This document shows positions 1-7,443 of a DNA stretch of 64,000 nucleotides, piece by piece; positions within the stretch are counted from its first letter, which is position 1, and every line of letters begins with the position of its first letter. The notes below the pieces were generated by a model, which saw only the letters and a program-made list of their open reading frames with translations, made no database searches and was not told where the DNA came from. The stretch lies in assembly GCF_049615385.1 (NCBI RefSeq), contig NZ_JBMZFL010000003.1; one strand, 5' to 3'. The position numbers and the translations under genes were made by a program. The stretch comes from Aequoribacter sp049615385. Its GTDB lineage: Bacteria; Pseudomonadota; Gammaproteobacteria; Pseudomonadales; Halieaceae.

Positions 1-62
1 CGTTGGTCGTTGGTCGTTGGTCGTTGGTCGTTGGTCGTTGGTCGTTGGTCGTTGGTCGTTGG
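1..62. repeat. Heptanucleotide tandem repeat (cgttggt)n
   Basis: Eight full copies of cgttggt and a partial ninth run without interruption from the first base of the window, so the array probably continues to the left. Because 7 is not a multiple of 3, a change in copy number would shift any reading frame crossing it. No gene that it would control is visible on this side. The repeat is directly visible; any role is unknown. Confidence 0.95.
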
Positions 63-82
63 AAGCCAATCGCTGGCACGAA

Positions 83-186
83 GCTAGCGCACAGACTCGT
101 GATTTGTTTTGCGAACACTCAGTGCGCTGCTTTGACCGAGCGCGGTTGGCGAGGCTGTCGGCGAAAATGTTTGAGCACGAGACGCT
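83..186 (+). repeat. Dispersed repeat R1, copy 1 (about 100 bp)
   Basis: This stretch matches the reverse complement of 34513-34614 with only a few mismatches over about 100 bp. On the minus strand (112-96) it contains the core gcaaaacaaatcacgag, also found in the R2 repeats to its right and near 25005. It lies upstream of a toxin-antitoxin operon, as does the other copy. No transposase and no long open frame belong to it. It could be a miniature mobile element or a recombination remnant. Confidence 0.85.
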
Positions 187-204
187 AGGCGAGTGCGAGT
201 TTTT

Positions 205-441
205 GAGCCGTCGCCATTAGCGCGAGGGAAGCGTGCGTGAGCAAAATAAATGACGAGGCGGGCGCGGATAATTGTCCTCTCAAACGTCATAGACCTGGCG
301 ACACCCGAGCCGTCGCTATTAGCGCGAAGCGTGCGTGAGCAAAACAAATGACGAGGCGGGCGCGGATAATTGTCCTCTCAAACGTTATAGACTTGGCGAC
401 ACTCGAGCCGTCGCTATTAGCGCGAAGCGTGCGTGAGCAAA
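205..441 (+). repeat. Direct repeat R2, about 2.4 copies of a 98-102 bp unit
   Basis: Units begin at 205, 307 and 405 with gagccgtcg(c/t)(c/t)attagcgcg. The first is 102 bp (it has four extra bases, ggga), the second 98 bp, and the third breaks off after gcgtgagcaaac. Each full unit carries the core gcaaaa(t/c)aaatgacgag (241-257 and 339-355). The repeats end about 45 bp before the operator of the toxin-antitoxin operon. Short open frames in this stretch are translations of the repeat and not credible genes. Confidence 0.9.
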
Positions 442-485
442 CTCGTTGCTTAGTTAGGCGCGCTGATGACACAACGTGCTGGCAG

Positions 486-507
486 GTGTCATTCATTTGA
501 ATTACAC
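486..507. promoter_or_regulatory. Candidate operator of the RelB/RelE-type operon
   Basis: Inverted repeat gtgtcattc (486-494), spacer attt, gaattacac (499-507), with one mismatch between the arms. It ends 29 bp before the antitoxin start. RelB/DinJ-type antitoxins usually repress their own operon through such palindromes. Seen directly as a palindrome; the role is inferred from position and family. Confidence 0.55.
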
Positions 508-536
508 TTTGCGGGTCCTACAAGCGAGGTGAAATT

Positions 537-839
537 ATGGCGGCCAATGCTCTTATCCAAACTCGAATAGATGCTGCAGTTAAAGAGCAAGCAACTACTG
601 TTCTTGAAAGTATGGGTTTAACGGTTTCGGATGCTGTTCGAATTTTGTTAACCCGCGTGGCAAAGGAGGGCGCTCTCCCCGCTGGACTGACAGCGGCGCC
701 CGAGGCTCATGATGCTTGGTTTAAATCTAAAGTGATAGAAGCACTTCGTGATACCACGCAAACCTACAACCATGAAGAAGTCACTGAGCGTTTTAATACA
801 AAGCGTGAAGCGTTGATGAAGAAATCGCACGGGGCATAA
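537..839 (+). CDS. RelB/DinJ-family antitoxin
   Basis: A 100-residue protein whose N-terminal half has the ribbon-helix-helix pattern of RelB/DinJ antitoxins: a beta strand (ALIQTRIDAAVKEQA) followed by two helices with the typical GLTVSDAVRILLTRVAKEG. The C-terminal part is charged and would wrap the toxin. The ATG follows a clear ribosome site, gaggtg. The next gene, one base downstream, is a RelE/ParE toxin, so this is the antitoxin and probable autorepressor acting at the palindrome just upstream. The family assignment is secure; the exact toxin target is not. Confidence 0.88.
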   Translation: MAANALIQTRIDAAVKEQATTVLESMGLTVSDAVRILLTRVAKEGALPAGLTAAPEAHDAWFKSKVIEALRDTTQTYNHEEVTERFNTKREALMKKSHGA

Positions 840-840
840 C

Positions 841-1125
841 GTGCGTCTCAGATGGTCACGGTTTGCATTAGAGGACCGAGACCTGATTTTCGATTATCTC
901 GCTAATGAGTCACCCCAAGCGGCAATAGCTGTTGATATTGAGATCGAGCAGCAAATAAGTCTGCTTGCTACATTTCCCGGGTCCGGTCGTATCGGCCGAG
1001 TTCCTGAAACTCGGGAACTCATAATCAATAGGACTCCTTACATCGCTGCATACAAGTCGACAGCCGACACGGTTATCGTGCTTCGCATTCTGCACAGTGC
1101 TCAAGTGTGGCCTGATAAAGTTTAG
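841..1125 (+). CDS. RelE/ParE-superfamily toxin
   Basis: A 94-residue protein with a GTG start, one base after the antitoxin stop. It has the fold signature of the family: LRWSRFALEDRDLIFDYLANESPQAA at the N-terminus, a central FPGSGRIGRVPETRELII and the closing TPYIAAYK...VIVLRILHSAQVWP. The family contains ribosome-dependent mRNA interferases (RelE, YafQ) and gyrase inhibitors (ParE). The sequence does not settle which activity this one has, although the ending HSAQVWP is common in the ParE-like plasmid-stabilisation group. Co-transcribed with the antitoxin. Confidence 0.87.
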   Translation: MRLRWSRFALEDRDLIFDYLANESPQAAIAVDIEIEQQISLLATFPGSGRIGRVPETRELIINRTPYIAAYKSTADTVIVLRILHSAQVWPDKV

Positions 1126-1453
1126 GGCGCGAATAAGAATCTTTCAAAAATTAATGTTTAACGCCCCGCCGTCACGTCTCAGCCAATTTCTTGCGGACCG
1201 CTGCAGGGCCATCCCTGGCACGCTACGCACGCGACGTCCTGTCGCGTGACGTTCCGCGCGAAACAGGCTGCAGCCGCTTGGCTCAATCAGACGCTACGCC
1301 GCACTTTCGTGGTGAACAACTCGCAGACTTAGCGCAAAATTCACGCCTTCCGCGCGCTAGGTGAAAACTAGGTCCTATGCGACAATGCTAAGCATCGGTT
1401 GACGCAAGCAACCCTCCCGAGCCTTCGTTCGGGCACACACATTAGAGAGATAC
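1126..1453. other. Intergenic region without a gene; hairpins
   Basis: This 328-bp gap between the toxin gene and rimK has no convincing coding frame. It holds a perfect 8-bp hairpin (cacgcgac at 1228-1235, loop gtcct, gtcgcgtg at 1241-1248) and other GC-rich inverted segments, plus a smaller stem, cccga/tcggg, about 25 bp before rimK. In many related genomes a zinc protease gene (RimB family) precedes rimK; none is seen here. Confidence 0.5.
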
Positions 1454-2359
1454 ATGAAAATCGCAATTCTTTCCCGCAACCCCCGTTTGTACAGCACTCG
1501 CCGGCTGGTCGAGGCGGCGCAGGCACGTCATCACGAAGTGCGTGTGATCGACCATATGAAGTGCTACATGGATATTACTAGCTCGAATCCGGCGATTTGG
1601 TACGAGGGTGAAAAGCTTGAAGGGTACGACGCCGTCATACCCCGTATTGGTGCGTCAGTGACGACCTATGGTGCGGCTGTCATTCGGCAGTTTGAGATGA
1701 TGGGGGTTTATTGCTTGACGGGGTCTATTCCTCTGGGCCGCTCTCGCTCGAAGTTGCGCGCCTTGCAGCTCCTATCACGCAAAGGTATTGGGATGCCGAA
1801 AACGGGTTTCGCGCATGATGTGCACAACACGCGTGAATTGATCAAGCTGGTGGGTGGTGCGCCTTTGGTGGTTAAGTTATTAGAGGGCACGCAAGGTCGA
1901 GGCGTCGTGTTGGCCGAGACCATAAAAGCCGCCGAGTCGGTGATCGATGCTTTTTGTGAGCTTAAGGCCGATTTTCTGGTGCAAGAGTTTATCAAAGAGG
2001 CCGGTGGTTCTGACGTGCGCTGTTTTGTGATTGGACGTAAAGTCGTGGCCGCCATGGAGCGTACAGCGCAAAGCGGTGAGTTTCGTTCCAACCTGCATCG
2101 CGGCGGTTCGGCTGAGGTCACGAAGCTAACGCCTACCGAGCGACGCACCGCGATTAAAGCGGCGCAAGCGATGAGCTTACACGTAGCAGGGGTGGATATT
2201 CTTCGCAGTGCGCGCGGGCCCTTGGTGATGGAGGTCAATTCATCGCCCGGCTTGCGCGGTATCGAGGAATCGACTGGTATTAATGTTGCGAATAAGATTA
2301 TCCGGTTTGTCGAAGAGCACGCCAAGCCTTTAACTCTGCGTGGACATGCTAAGGGTTAG
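1454..2359 (+). CDS. rimK: RimK, ribosomal protein S6 glutamate ligase
   Basis: A 301-residue ATP-grasp ligase, nearly the same length as E. coli RimK (300). It adds glutamate residues to the C-terminus of ribosomal protein S6 in the cytoplasm. Recognisable stretches are the N-terminal MKIAILSRNPRLYSTRRLVE, the ATP-binding PLVVKLLEGTQGRGVVLAE and the metal-binding end MEVNSSPGLRGIEESTGI. The ATG follows gagagat. A zinc-dependent AstE/AspA-type hydrolase lies 154 bp downstream in the same direction, a common partner in marine gammaproteobacteria. Other amino-acid ligase activities exist among RimK-like proteins, but the full-length match makes RimK most likely. Confidence 0.93.
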   Translation: MKIAILSRNPRLYSTRRLVEAAQARHHEVRVIDHMKCYMDITSSNPAIWYEGEKLEGYDAVIPRIGASVTTYGAAVIRQFEMMGVYCLTGSIPLGRSRSKLRALQLLSRKGIGMPKTGFAHDVHNTRELIKLVGGAPLVVKLLEGTQGRGVVLAETIKAAESVIDAFCELKADFLVQEFIKEAGGSDVRCFVIGRKVVAAMERTAQSGEFRSNLHRGGSAEVTKLTPTERRTAIKAAQAMSLHVAGVDILRSARGPLVMEVNSSPGLRGIEESTGINVANKIIRFVEEHAKPLTLRGHAKG

Positions 2360-2513
2360 AGACATCGCGTTCGATATACAATAGCAGCGGTCTGGATAGG
2401 TCGCGTGCTAGCAGATGTCAGTATCGCGCTCCAACTCGCCGCAGAGCGCGAAGGGTGAAAAAGAAGTAGTTACCTTGTCTTTACAGCACGCTGTGCTTGT
2501 TAGAAGGAGATAG

Positions 2514-3557
2514 ATGGCAGGGCCAATGGTGATCGGCGGAGTCGAGATACTCCCAAATACGCGTCAGATCGTGAACATCCCGGTCGCCCCGGTTTACACG
2601 CAAGACAGCTTGAGTTTGAACATTAACGTGGTGCGGGGCAAGCGTCCTGGCCCAACCCTGTTTGTGTGTGCCGCTATTCATGGCGATGAGATTAACGGGG
2701 TGGAGATTATCCGTCGGCTGTTGATGAGCCGCATGCTGGATAAACTGCGCGGTACCTTAATTGCCATTCCTATTGTCAATGTTTACGGGTTTGTGAATCA
2801 AACGCGTGAGCTCCCCGATGGGCGCGATTTAAATCGCAGCTTCCCCGGCTCCGCGAGCGGGTCCTTGGCAGCGCGGATTGCCGAAACCTTTATGAGCGAG
2901 ATCGTTGCGCATTGTACTCACGGTATCGATTTGCATACGGGTGCCCGACACCGCAGTAACTTTCCGCAAATTCGCGCGAATCTGCTTGACCCCGAAACGC
3001 TGGCTATGACCAATGCTTTTGGTGCGCCCATTGCGATTAACGCCCGAATTCGAGATGGCTCGTTACGACAAGCTGCGGCTGAGAAGGGTGTTCCCGTCTT
3101 GTTATACGAGTCATGCGAGGCTCTGCGTTTTGACGAAATTTACATCCGCGCCGGTGTCAAAGGTATTTTGAATGTCATGCGTCACATTGGTATGTTGCGC
3201 AAAAGTCGCGGTAAAACCAAACCACCTATGATCAGTGAAAAAACCGCTTGGGTTCGCGCGCCGGATAGCGGTGTGCTGCGGGTATTGGTCTCGCTGGGTG
3301 AGTTAGTCGAAGAAGGCCAAGTGATCGGTATTATTGCCGATCCTTTGGGTACGCAAGAGGTCGCGGTGGTCGCCGATCAAACGGGTATTGTGATTGGCAG
3401 GACCAATTTGCCTCTGGCGTACGAAGGCGATGCGTTGTTTCACATTGCTCAAGTCAGTTCAGAGAACGACTGGAAGCTGGAGGCGTTTACAGAGATTTAT
3501 GCGCCCGAGTCAGAGAGTCCGCTGGAGGTGGCCCTAGAGCCAGCGATTGCTCTTTGA
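2514..3557 (+). CDS. Succinylglutamate desuccinylase/aspartoacylase family zinc hydrolase
   Basis: A 347-residue M14-type metallohydrolase. The zinc ligands appear as H56 and E59 in AAIHGDEING and H141 in DLHTGARH. The substrate-binding DLNRSFPG lies at 105-112. The C-terminal third is a beta-rich domain (SGVLRVLVSLGELVEEGQVIG) like the biotinyl-lipoyl-like tail of AstE/AspA proteins. Such enzymes release an acyl group or amino acid from N-acylated or peptide-like substrates. Next to rimK, it may trim glutamate tails, but this is inference; true AstE would sit with the ast arginine-catabolism genes, which are absent here. The start follows gaaggagatag. Confidence 0.85.
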   Translation: MAGPMVIGGVEILPNTRQIVNIPVAPVYTQDSLSLNINVVRGKRPGPTLFVCAAIHGDEINGVEIIRRLLMSRMLDKLRGTLIAIPIVNVYGFVNQTRELPDGRDLNRSFPGSASGSLAARIAETFMSEIVAHCTHGIDLHTGARHRSNFPQIRANLLDPETLAMTNAFGAPIAINARIRDGSLRQAAAEKGVPVLLYESCEALRFDEIYIRAGVKGILNVMRHIGMLRKSRGKTKPPMISEKTAWVRAPDSGVLRVLVSLGELVEEGQVIGIIADPLGTQEVAVVADQTGIVIGRTNLPLAYEGDALFHIAQVSSENDWKLEAFTEIYAPESESPLEVALEPAIAL

Positions 3558-3654
3558 CACATCAGTTGCCTAATGTCTTTTCAATCGAAGGTATTATCGC
3601 AGGTGTCTAAGGCGTTCTCCGGGTTTTCTGTCAACCGTGAGTTTACATCCCGCA

Positions 3655-3773
3655 TTGACTCAATTTGTTAAAAACTGCAATATTTTTAGCGCAAAACTTT
3701 CATCGCACCGCAATTTTTTAGTCACGGCGGTGTAATGAGATATCCCTAGGATCGAGCCGGTCTTCATATGAAG
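3655..3773 (+). promoter_or_regulatory. Candidate promoter and palindrome before TonB receptor 1
   Basis: A sigma70-like pair, TTGACT (3655-3660) and AATATT (3679-3684), is separated by 18 bp in an AT-rich stretch. Further down is a perfect 12-bp palindrome, CTTCATATGAAG (3762-3773), 48 bp before the start codon, possibly a repressor site. The matches are moderate, and the long leader of about 130 nt could hold further control. Confidence 0.4.
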
Positions 3774-3820
3774 TGAAGATAACGCCATGTCATTCGAATT
3801 AAAATTTAGGGATACTCGCC

Positions 3821-6265
3821 ATGCGAAAAACCAATCATACAGCTATTCATCTCGCTGTGGTTGCTGCACTTTTTGGTGCCAGCACAATCAGTTTTGCAGA
3901 CGCTGCTCTAGAAGAAGTTATCGTTGTTGCAACGCCAATCAAAGACAGCCAGGAAGCGGCTTTGAATATAAAGCGATTGTCAGACAACGTAGTCGATGTA
4001 ATTTCGGCTGACACCATCGGTCGTTTTCCTGATCAGAACATGGCGGATTCATTAGGCCGAGTGCCCGGCATGGCCATCGAGCGTGACCAAGGTCAAGCGC
4101 GTTACATTAACTTCCGCGGTACGCCCTTTCGTTGGACGGCTATTGGTTTCGACGGCATTGATATTCCCGGCGCAGAGAATGGTCGTATCCCACGTTTCGA
4201 TTCGTTTCCGTCTTCGATTACAAGTCAGGTAGAGGTAAATAAAGCGGTTTTGCCCTCTATGCCAGGCGAATCGGTAGCCGGGTATGTAAATATCAAAACC
4301 TTCAATCCCTTCGATCGTGAAGGGTTATCGATAGATTTAGATGTCGGTATGGGTGAACAAGACTTAGGCGGCGGCGATGTAAGTCGCGAGTCAGCAAGGT
4401 TCTCGTGGTCGAATGACCAGTTCGGGGTTATGGTGTTCTCTTCAAGCAACAGCCGCGAACAGATCACCGATAACCAAGAGCCTTCGTTAGAAATGGTGAA
4501 TGGAGCGCTTCAACTTAACGAGGTACGATTTGCCAGCTACAAAATCGAACGCCAAGATAAGGCGAGTGGTGCGCATGTCGAGTTCCGTCCTGAAAACACC
4601 GGTGCAAGATTGTTTGCGTCTTATCTATACAGCGAATTCGTGGATCTTGAGCAGCGTAACCACTTCGATTGGGAGATGGATCCGACGACTCAAGTGGCCA
4701 CAATCGCTGATCACTTATTGGAATATGGTCGCTACGACAACTCCAGTGATGTACGCACCTTAGGCGCTGACTTCAGGCTTCAAGATTGGTCGGTAGAGGC
4801 TCGAATCAACCAAACAACAACCGAGTTTAATACCTTCTTGCCGATAATTTATCGGATTCCCGTTGCTAATAAGACGACTGCTTCTTACGACTTCTCTAAC
4901 CCCACTAATGTAAAGCTGAGCCTCAATGCGCCGATCACGGATTCCGTATTTTATAACTTGGTCTATGATGTTGATTCACCGCTGGATATCGACGTCGATA
5001 CGTTTAAATTTGATGTGGAAAGAGAGTTCAGTGACGTCAAAGTCAACTTTGGTGCTCAGCTGTCACAACGCGAAGCGCGCGGCTTTAACGGAACCGGTGG
5101 TTCGATTTTTGGTGGCGCACCTGCGTTCCCTGCGACCATCAATCCGGATGACTATCGCACTAACGAGAAATGGTACTTTAACTCGAACAACAGTCAGGAC
5201 GAGGTTTATTACAACAACATTGCCCTGCGTAAAGACTGGGAGGCGGCGGTCGGCTCTCTGCGTTTACAGGCTAGCTCAACCAATGAAATCGCTATCGACG
5301 AAGATATTCTGGCGGCCTATGGTATGGCAACCTTTGACATGGGCTGGGCTAACATTGTCGCAGGTGTTCGCGTCGAAGAGACAGATTACTCAAGTAAGGG
5401 TACCTTGGACGGCAACAGCGTCACGGTGAGTGACTCGTTTACGAATGTTTTGCCATCGTTACACGTCAATGTGGATTTGGCGGAGGACGTTAAAGGTCGT
5501 TTATCGGTCTCTACGGGTGTTAACCGTCCAACGTATAACGAATGGCGAGCCTCTGCGCGTATCGATCCCGTCAACGGCACGGTAAGTGGCGGCAACCCAA
5601 CACTGGAGGCCGAGGAAGCCTGGGGTATCGATGCGGCGATTGAATATTACTTCGCTAATGCGAGTATCTTGTCGTTGGGTGCTTTCCAGCGATCGATCGA
5701 CAACGTAATTTATGAGGATACCTCAACAATCAATGCCGGTATCTACGGTTCGACTTTTGCGGGTCAGACCTGGGATCTCGATGGTTACGTTAATGGGTCT
5801 GACGGCACGCTGTCGGGCGTTGAATTAAACTTTATTGGTCAGGGTGTTGATTTATCAGAGTCACTCGAAGGTTTCGGTGTCAGTGCTAACGTCACTATGC
5901 TCGATGGTGATTTCAAGCGTATCGATGGCAGTAAAGCGGGGATGCCGGGTACGTCAGATTTGATGTATAACGTGTCGGTCTTTTACGAAAACTACGGTTT
6001 GTCGGTACGCGTGAACTACCAATACCGAGACGAATGGATTTCGCCAATCGAAGATCCAGCGGAAGTTTGGGGTGAAACCGAGCGTGTTGACTTGAATGCA
6101 ATGTACCAGTTGCCTTGGGATATTGCCGGCGCCATGGCAACGGTTTATTTCAACGCCAACAACTTAACCGACGAGACCGATATTCGCTACGACGCGAATC
6201 ATCTGCCCAACCAAGTCGAGAGCTATGGTTCTCGATACTTGTTAGGACTTCGTCTAAGCTTTTAA
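3821..6265 (+). CDS. TonB-dependent outer-membrane receptor (TonB-Xanth-Caul type)
   Basis: An 814-residue outer-membrane receptor. A signal peptide covers about residues 1-27 (ending ISFADA), followed by a TonB box, EEVIVVA, at 31-37. The plug domain contains GRFPDQNMADSLGRVPG and the GESVAGYVNIKTF segment typical of the TonB-Xanth-Caul group (TIGR01782). The beta barrel ends in the aromatic LLGLRLSF. Many members of this group take up sugars or other organic nutrients rather than iron, but the substrate cannot be read from the sequence. The neighbour downstream is a secreted phosphatase, which may fit a phosphorylated substrate. A strong terminator follows the stop codon. Confidence 0.9.
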   Translation: MRKTNHTAIHLAVVAALFGASTISFADAALEEVIVVATPIKDSQEAALNIKRLSDNVVDVISADTIGRFPDQNMADSLGRVPGMAIERDQGQARYINFRGTPFRWTAIGFDGIDIPGAENGRIPRFDSFPSSITSQVEVNKAVLPSMPGESVAGYVNIKTFNPFDREGLSIDLDVGMGEQDLGGGDVSRESARFSWSNDQFGVMVFSSSNSREQITDNQEPSLEMVNGALQLNEVRFASYKIERQDKASGAHVEFRPENTGARLFASYLYSEFVDLEQRNHFDWEMDPTTQVATIADHLLEYGRYDNSSDVRTLGADFRLQDWSVEARINQTTTEFNTFLPIIYRIPVANKTTASYDFSNPTNVKLSLNAPITDSVFYNLVYDVDSPLDIDVDTFKFDVEREFSDVKVNFGAQLSQREARGFNGTGGSIFGGAPAFPATINPDDYRTNEKWYFNSNNSQDEVYYNNIALRKDWEAAVGSLRLQASSTNEIAIDEDILAAYGMATFDMGWANIVAGVRVEETDYSSKGTLDGNSVTVSDSFTNVLPSLHVNVDLAEDVKGRLSVSTGVNRPTYNEWRASARIDPVNGTVSGGNPTLEAEEAWGIDAAIEYYFANASILSLGAFQRSIDNVIYEDTSTINAGIYGSTFAGQTWDLDGYVNGSDGTLSGVELNFIGQGVDLSESLEGFGVSANVTMLDGDFKRIDGSKAGMPGTSDLMYNVSVFYENYGLSVRVNYQYRDEWISPIEDPAEVWGETERVDLNAMYQLPWDIAGAMATVYFNANNLTDETDIRYDANHLPNQVESYGSRYLLGLRLSF

Positions 6266-6314
6266 TGACCCTTGAAATCCGCCGACTACGTTCTGTCGTC
6301 GGCGCCAAAATGTA

Positions 6315-6335
6315 GGGGCGCATGCGCCCCTTTTT
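6315..6335 (+). terminator. Rho-independent terminator after TonB receptor 1
   Basis: A perfect palindrome, ggggcgcatgcgcccc (6315-6330), is followed directly by ttttt. It lies about 50 bp after the receptor stop and 20 bp before the phosphatase gene, so the phosphatase is expressed by read-through or from its own signal. Confidence 0.85.
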
Positions 6336-6355
6336 GCGACTTTATGGAATGTGAC

Positions 6356-7231
6356 ATGAAAAAAATCGCTTTAATTTTGTTGTTGGTTTTGCAGGCATTT
6401 ACCCCTTTAACGTTTGCAGATGCCTCTGCTGATTTAATGCAGTCTTATCGCCGTTTGCTGCCACTAGAAGGTGGTTCTAACTTTCGTGATGTGGGTGGTT
6501 ATAAAACTGAAGATGGACATACTGTGACGCGCGGTGTGATTTTCCGCTCTGGCGCTATGACCTCGCTCACACAGGCAGATATGGAATATCTTGACCAGTT
6601 TGATTTTCAAACCATTGTCGATTTTCGCTCCAGCGAAGAACGACAGTTGTTCCCTAATCAGTGGGCGGCTCATTCGGATATCGACGTGGTTGACCGCGAC
6701 TATTCTTTAGTTGCGTCCATGAAGTCAAGCGGTGATGCCAAAGATATGATGAAAAACATGGGAGAGGTGTATCCGAGGCTGCTGGGCAACATCGAACCTC
6801 AGCTCCAGACGCTCGTTACGCGCTTGCTCGACGGCAAAACGCCCCTAGTGTTTAACTGCTCGGCAGGCCAAGACCGAACTGGCACGACCGCTGCGCTGTT
6901 ATTAACGGTATTGGGTGTGTCAAAAGACACCATCATCGAAGACTATTTGTTATCGACCGATTTTCGGCAAACCGCTAATGAGCAAGGCGGGGTCGATTTG
7001 GTTAAGGCTGCCGAAACCAACGAGTTTGCCAAAATGATGTTGCGTTTTAGCGAAGGGCATGAAGGTCCATCTCGCCCTAATTCACTGCTGACGCCTGAAG
7101 GTCGCCCGTTTTTGGACTTTACGCTTGAATGGATCGACGCCGAGTATGGTTCCGTCGAGGCTTACTTTGAACGGCAGCTTGGGTTCAGTGCGGCGGATAT
7201 CGAAAAACTGCGTGCGATGTACCGCCATTAG
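6356..7231 (+). CDS. Exported tyrosine-phosphatase-like protein
   Basis: A 291-residue protein of the bacterial Y_phosphatase3 type. The start MKKIALILLLVLQAFTP was chosen because it gives a clean signal peptide cut near TFADA (about residue 22). Family marks are NFRDVGGY (42-49), VDFRSSEE (88-95) and the P-loop CSAGQDRTG with C168 and R174, which satisfy the CX5R rule. The residue before the cysteine is N167, where most members have histidine. That may change the cysteine's reactivity, but the essential Cys and Arg are intact. It follows a TonB receptor gene, suggesting periplasmic dephosphorylation of an imported compound; that pairing is inference. Confidence 0.85.
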   Translation: MKKIALILLLVLQAFTPLTFADASADLMQSYRRLLPLEGGSNFRDVGGYKTEDGHTVTRGVIFRSGAMTSLTQADMEYLDQFDFQTIVDFRSSEERQLFPNQWAAHSDIDVVDRDYSLVASMKSSGDAKDMMKNMGEVYPRLLGNIEPQLQTLVTRLLDGKTPLVFNCSAGQDRTGTTAALLLTVLGVSKDTIIEDYLLSTDFRQTANEQGGVDLVKAAETNEFAKMMLRFSEGHEGPSRPNSLLTPEGRPFLDFTLEWIDAEYGSVEAYFERQLGFSAADIEKLRAMYRH

Positions 7232-7443
7232 GCGCCTCCCAACCGCACAGGCAACAGTCAAACGTTGAAGCCCCTGCGACTTCTGTCTTGGCGATGATAG
7301 TAACTGACGCTTGGGCTTGGCTTGCCAGCTGTGAGATAATCGCGCCTTCAAAAATAATCAGGCATATCCAAGACGGGTATCTAGTTTGGATTTGATCTTA
7401 CCTGATTGGCACTGACTCAACTTTTTTTGATTAGGTCGTTTTT

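Noticed and set aside
205..441. CRISPR array
   Set aside because: Units are about 98-102 bp, directly adjacent without spacers, and only 2.4 copies; no cas genes.
83..460. attC site of a chromosomal integron (a gttaggc near 454, repeats next to TA cassettes)
   Set aside because: No matching gcctaac partner at the expected distance and no intI gene in the window. The repeats are conserved in sequence rather than only in palindromic structure.
84..496. Short open frames on the minus strand
   Set aside because: They translate the repeats and share no coding features; they repeat the same peptide pieces.
1708..2325. Long minus-strand open frame opposite rimK
   Set aside because: It mirrors a well-conserved gene; its serine/arginine-rich translation is typical of an antisense shadow.
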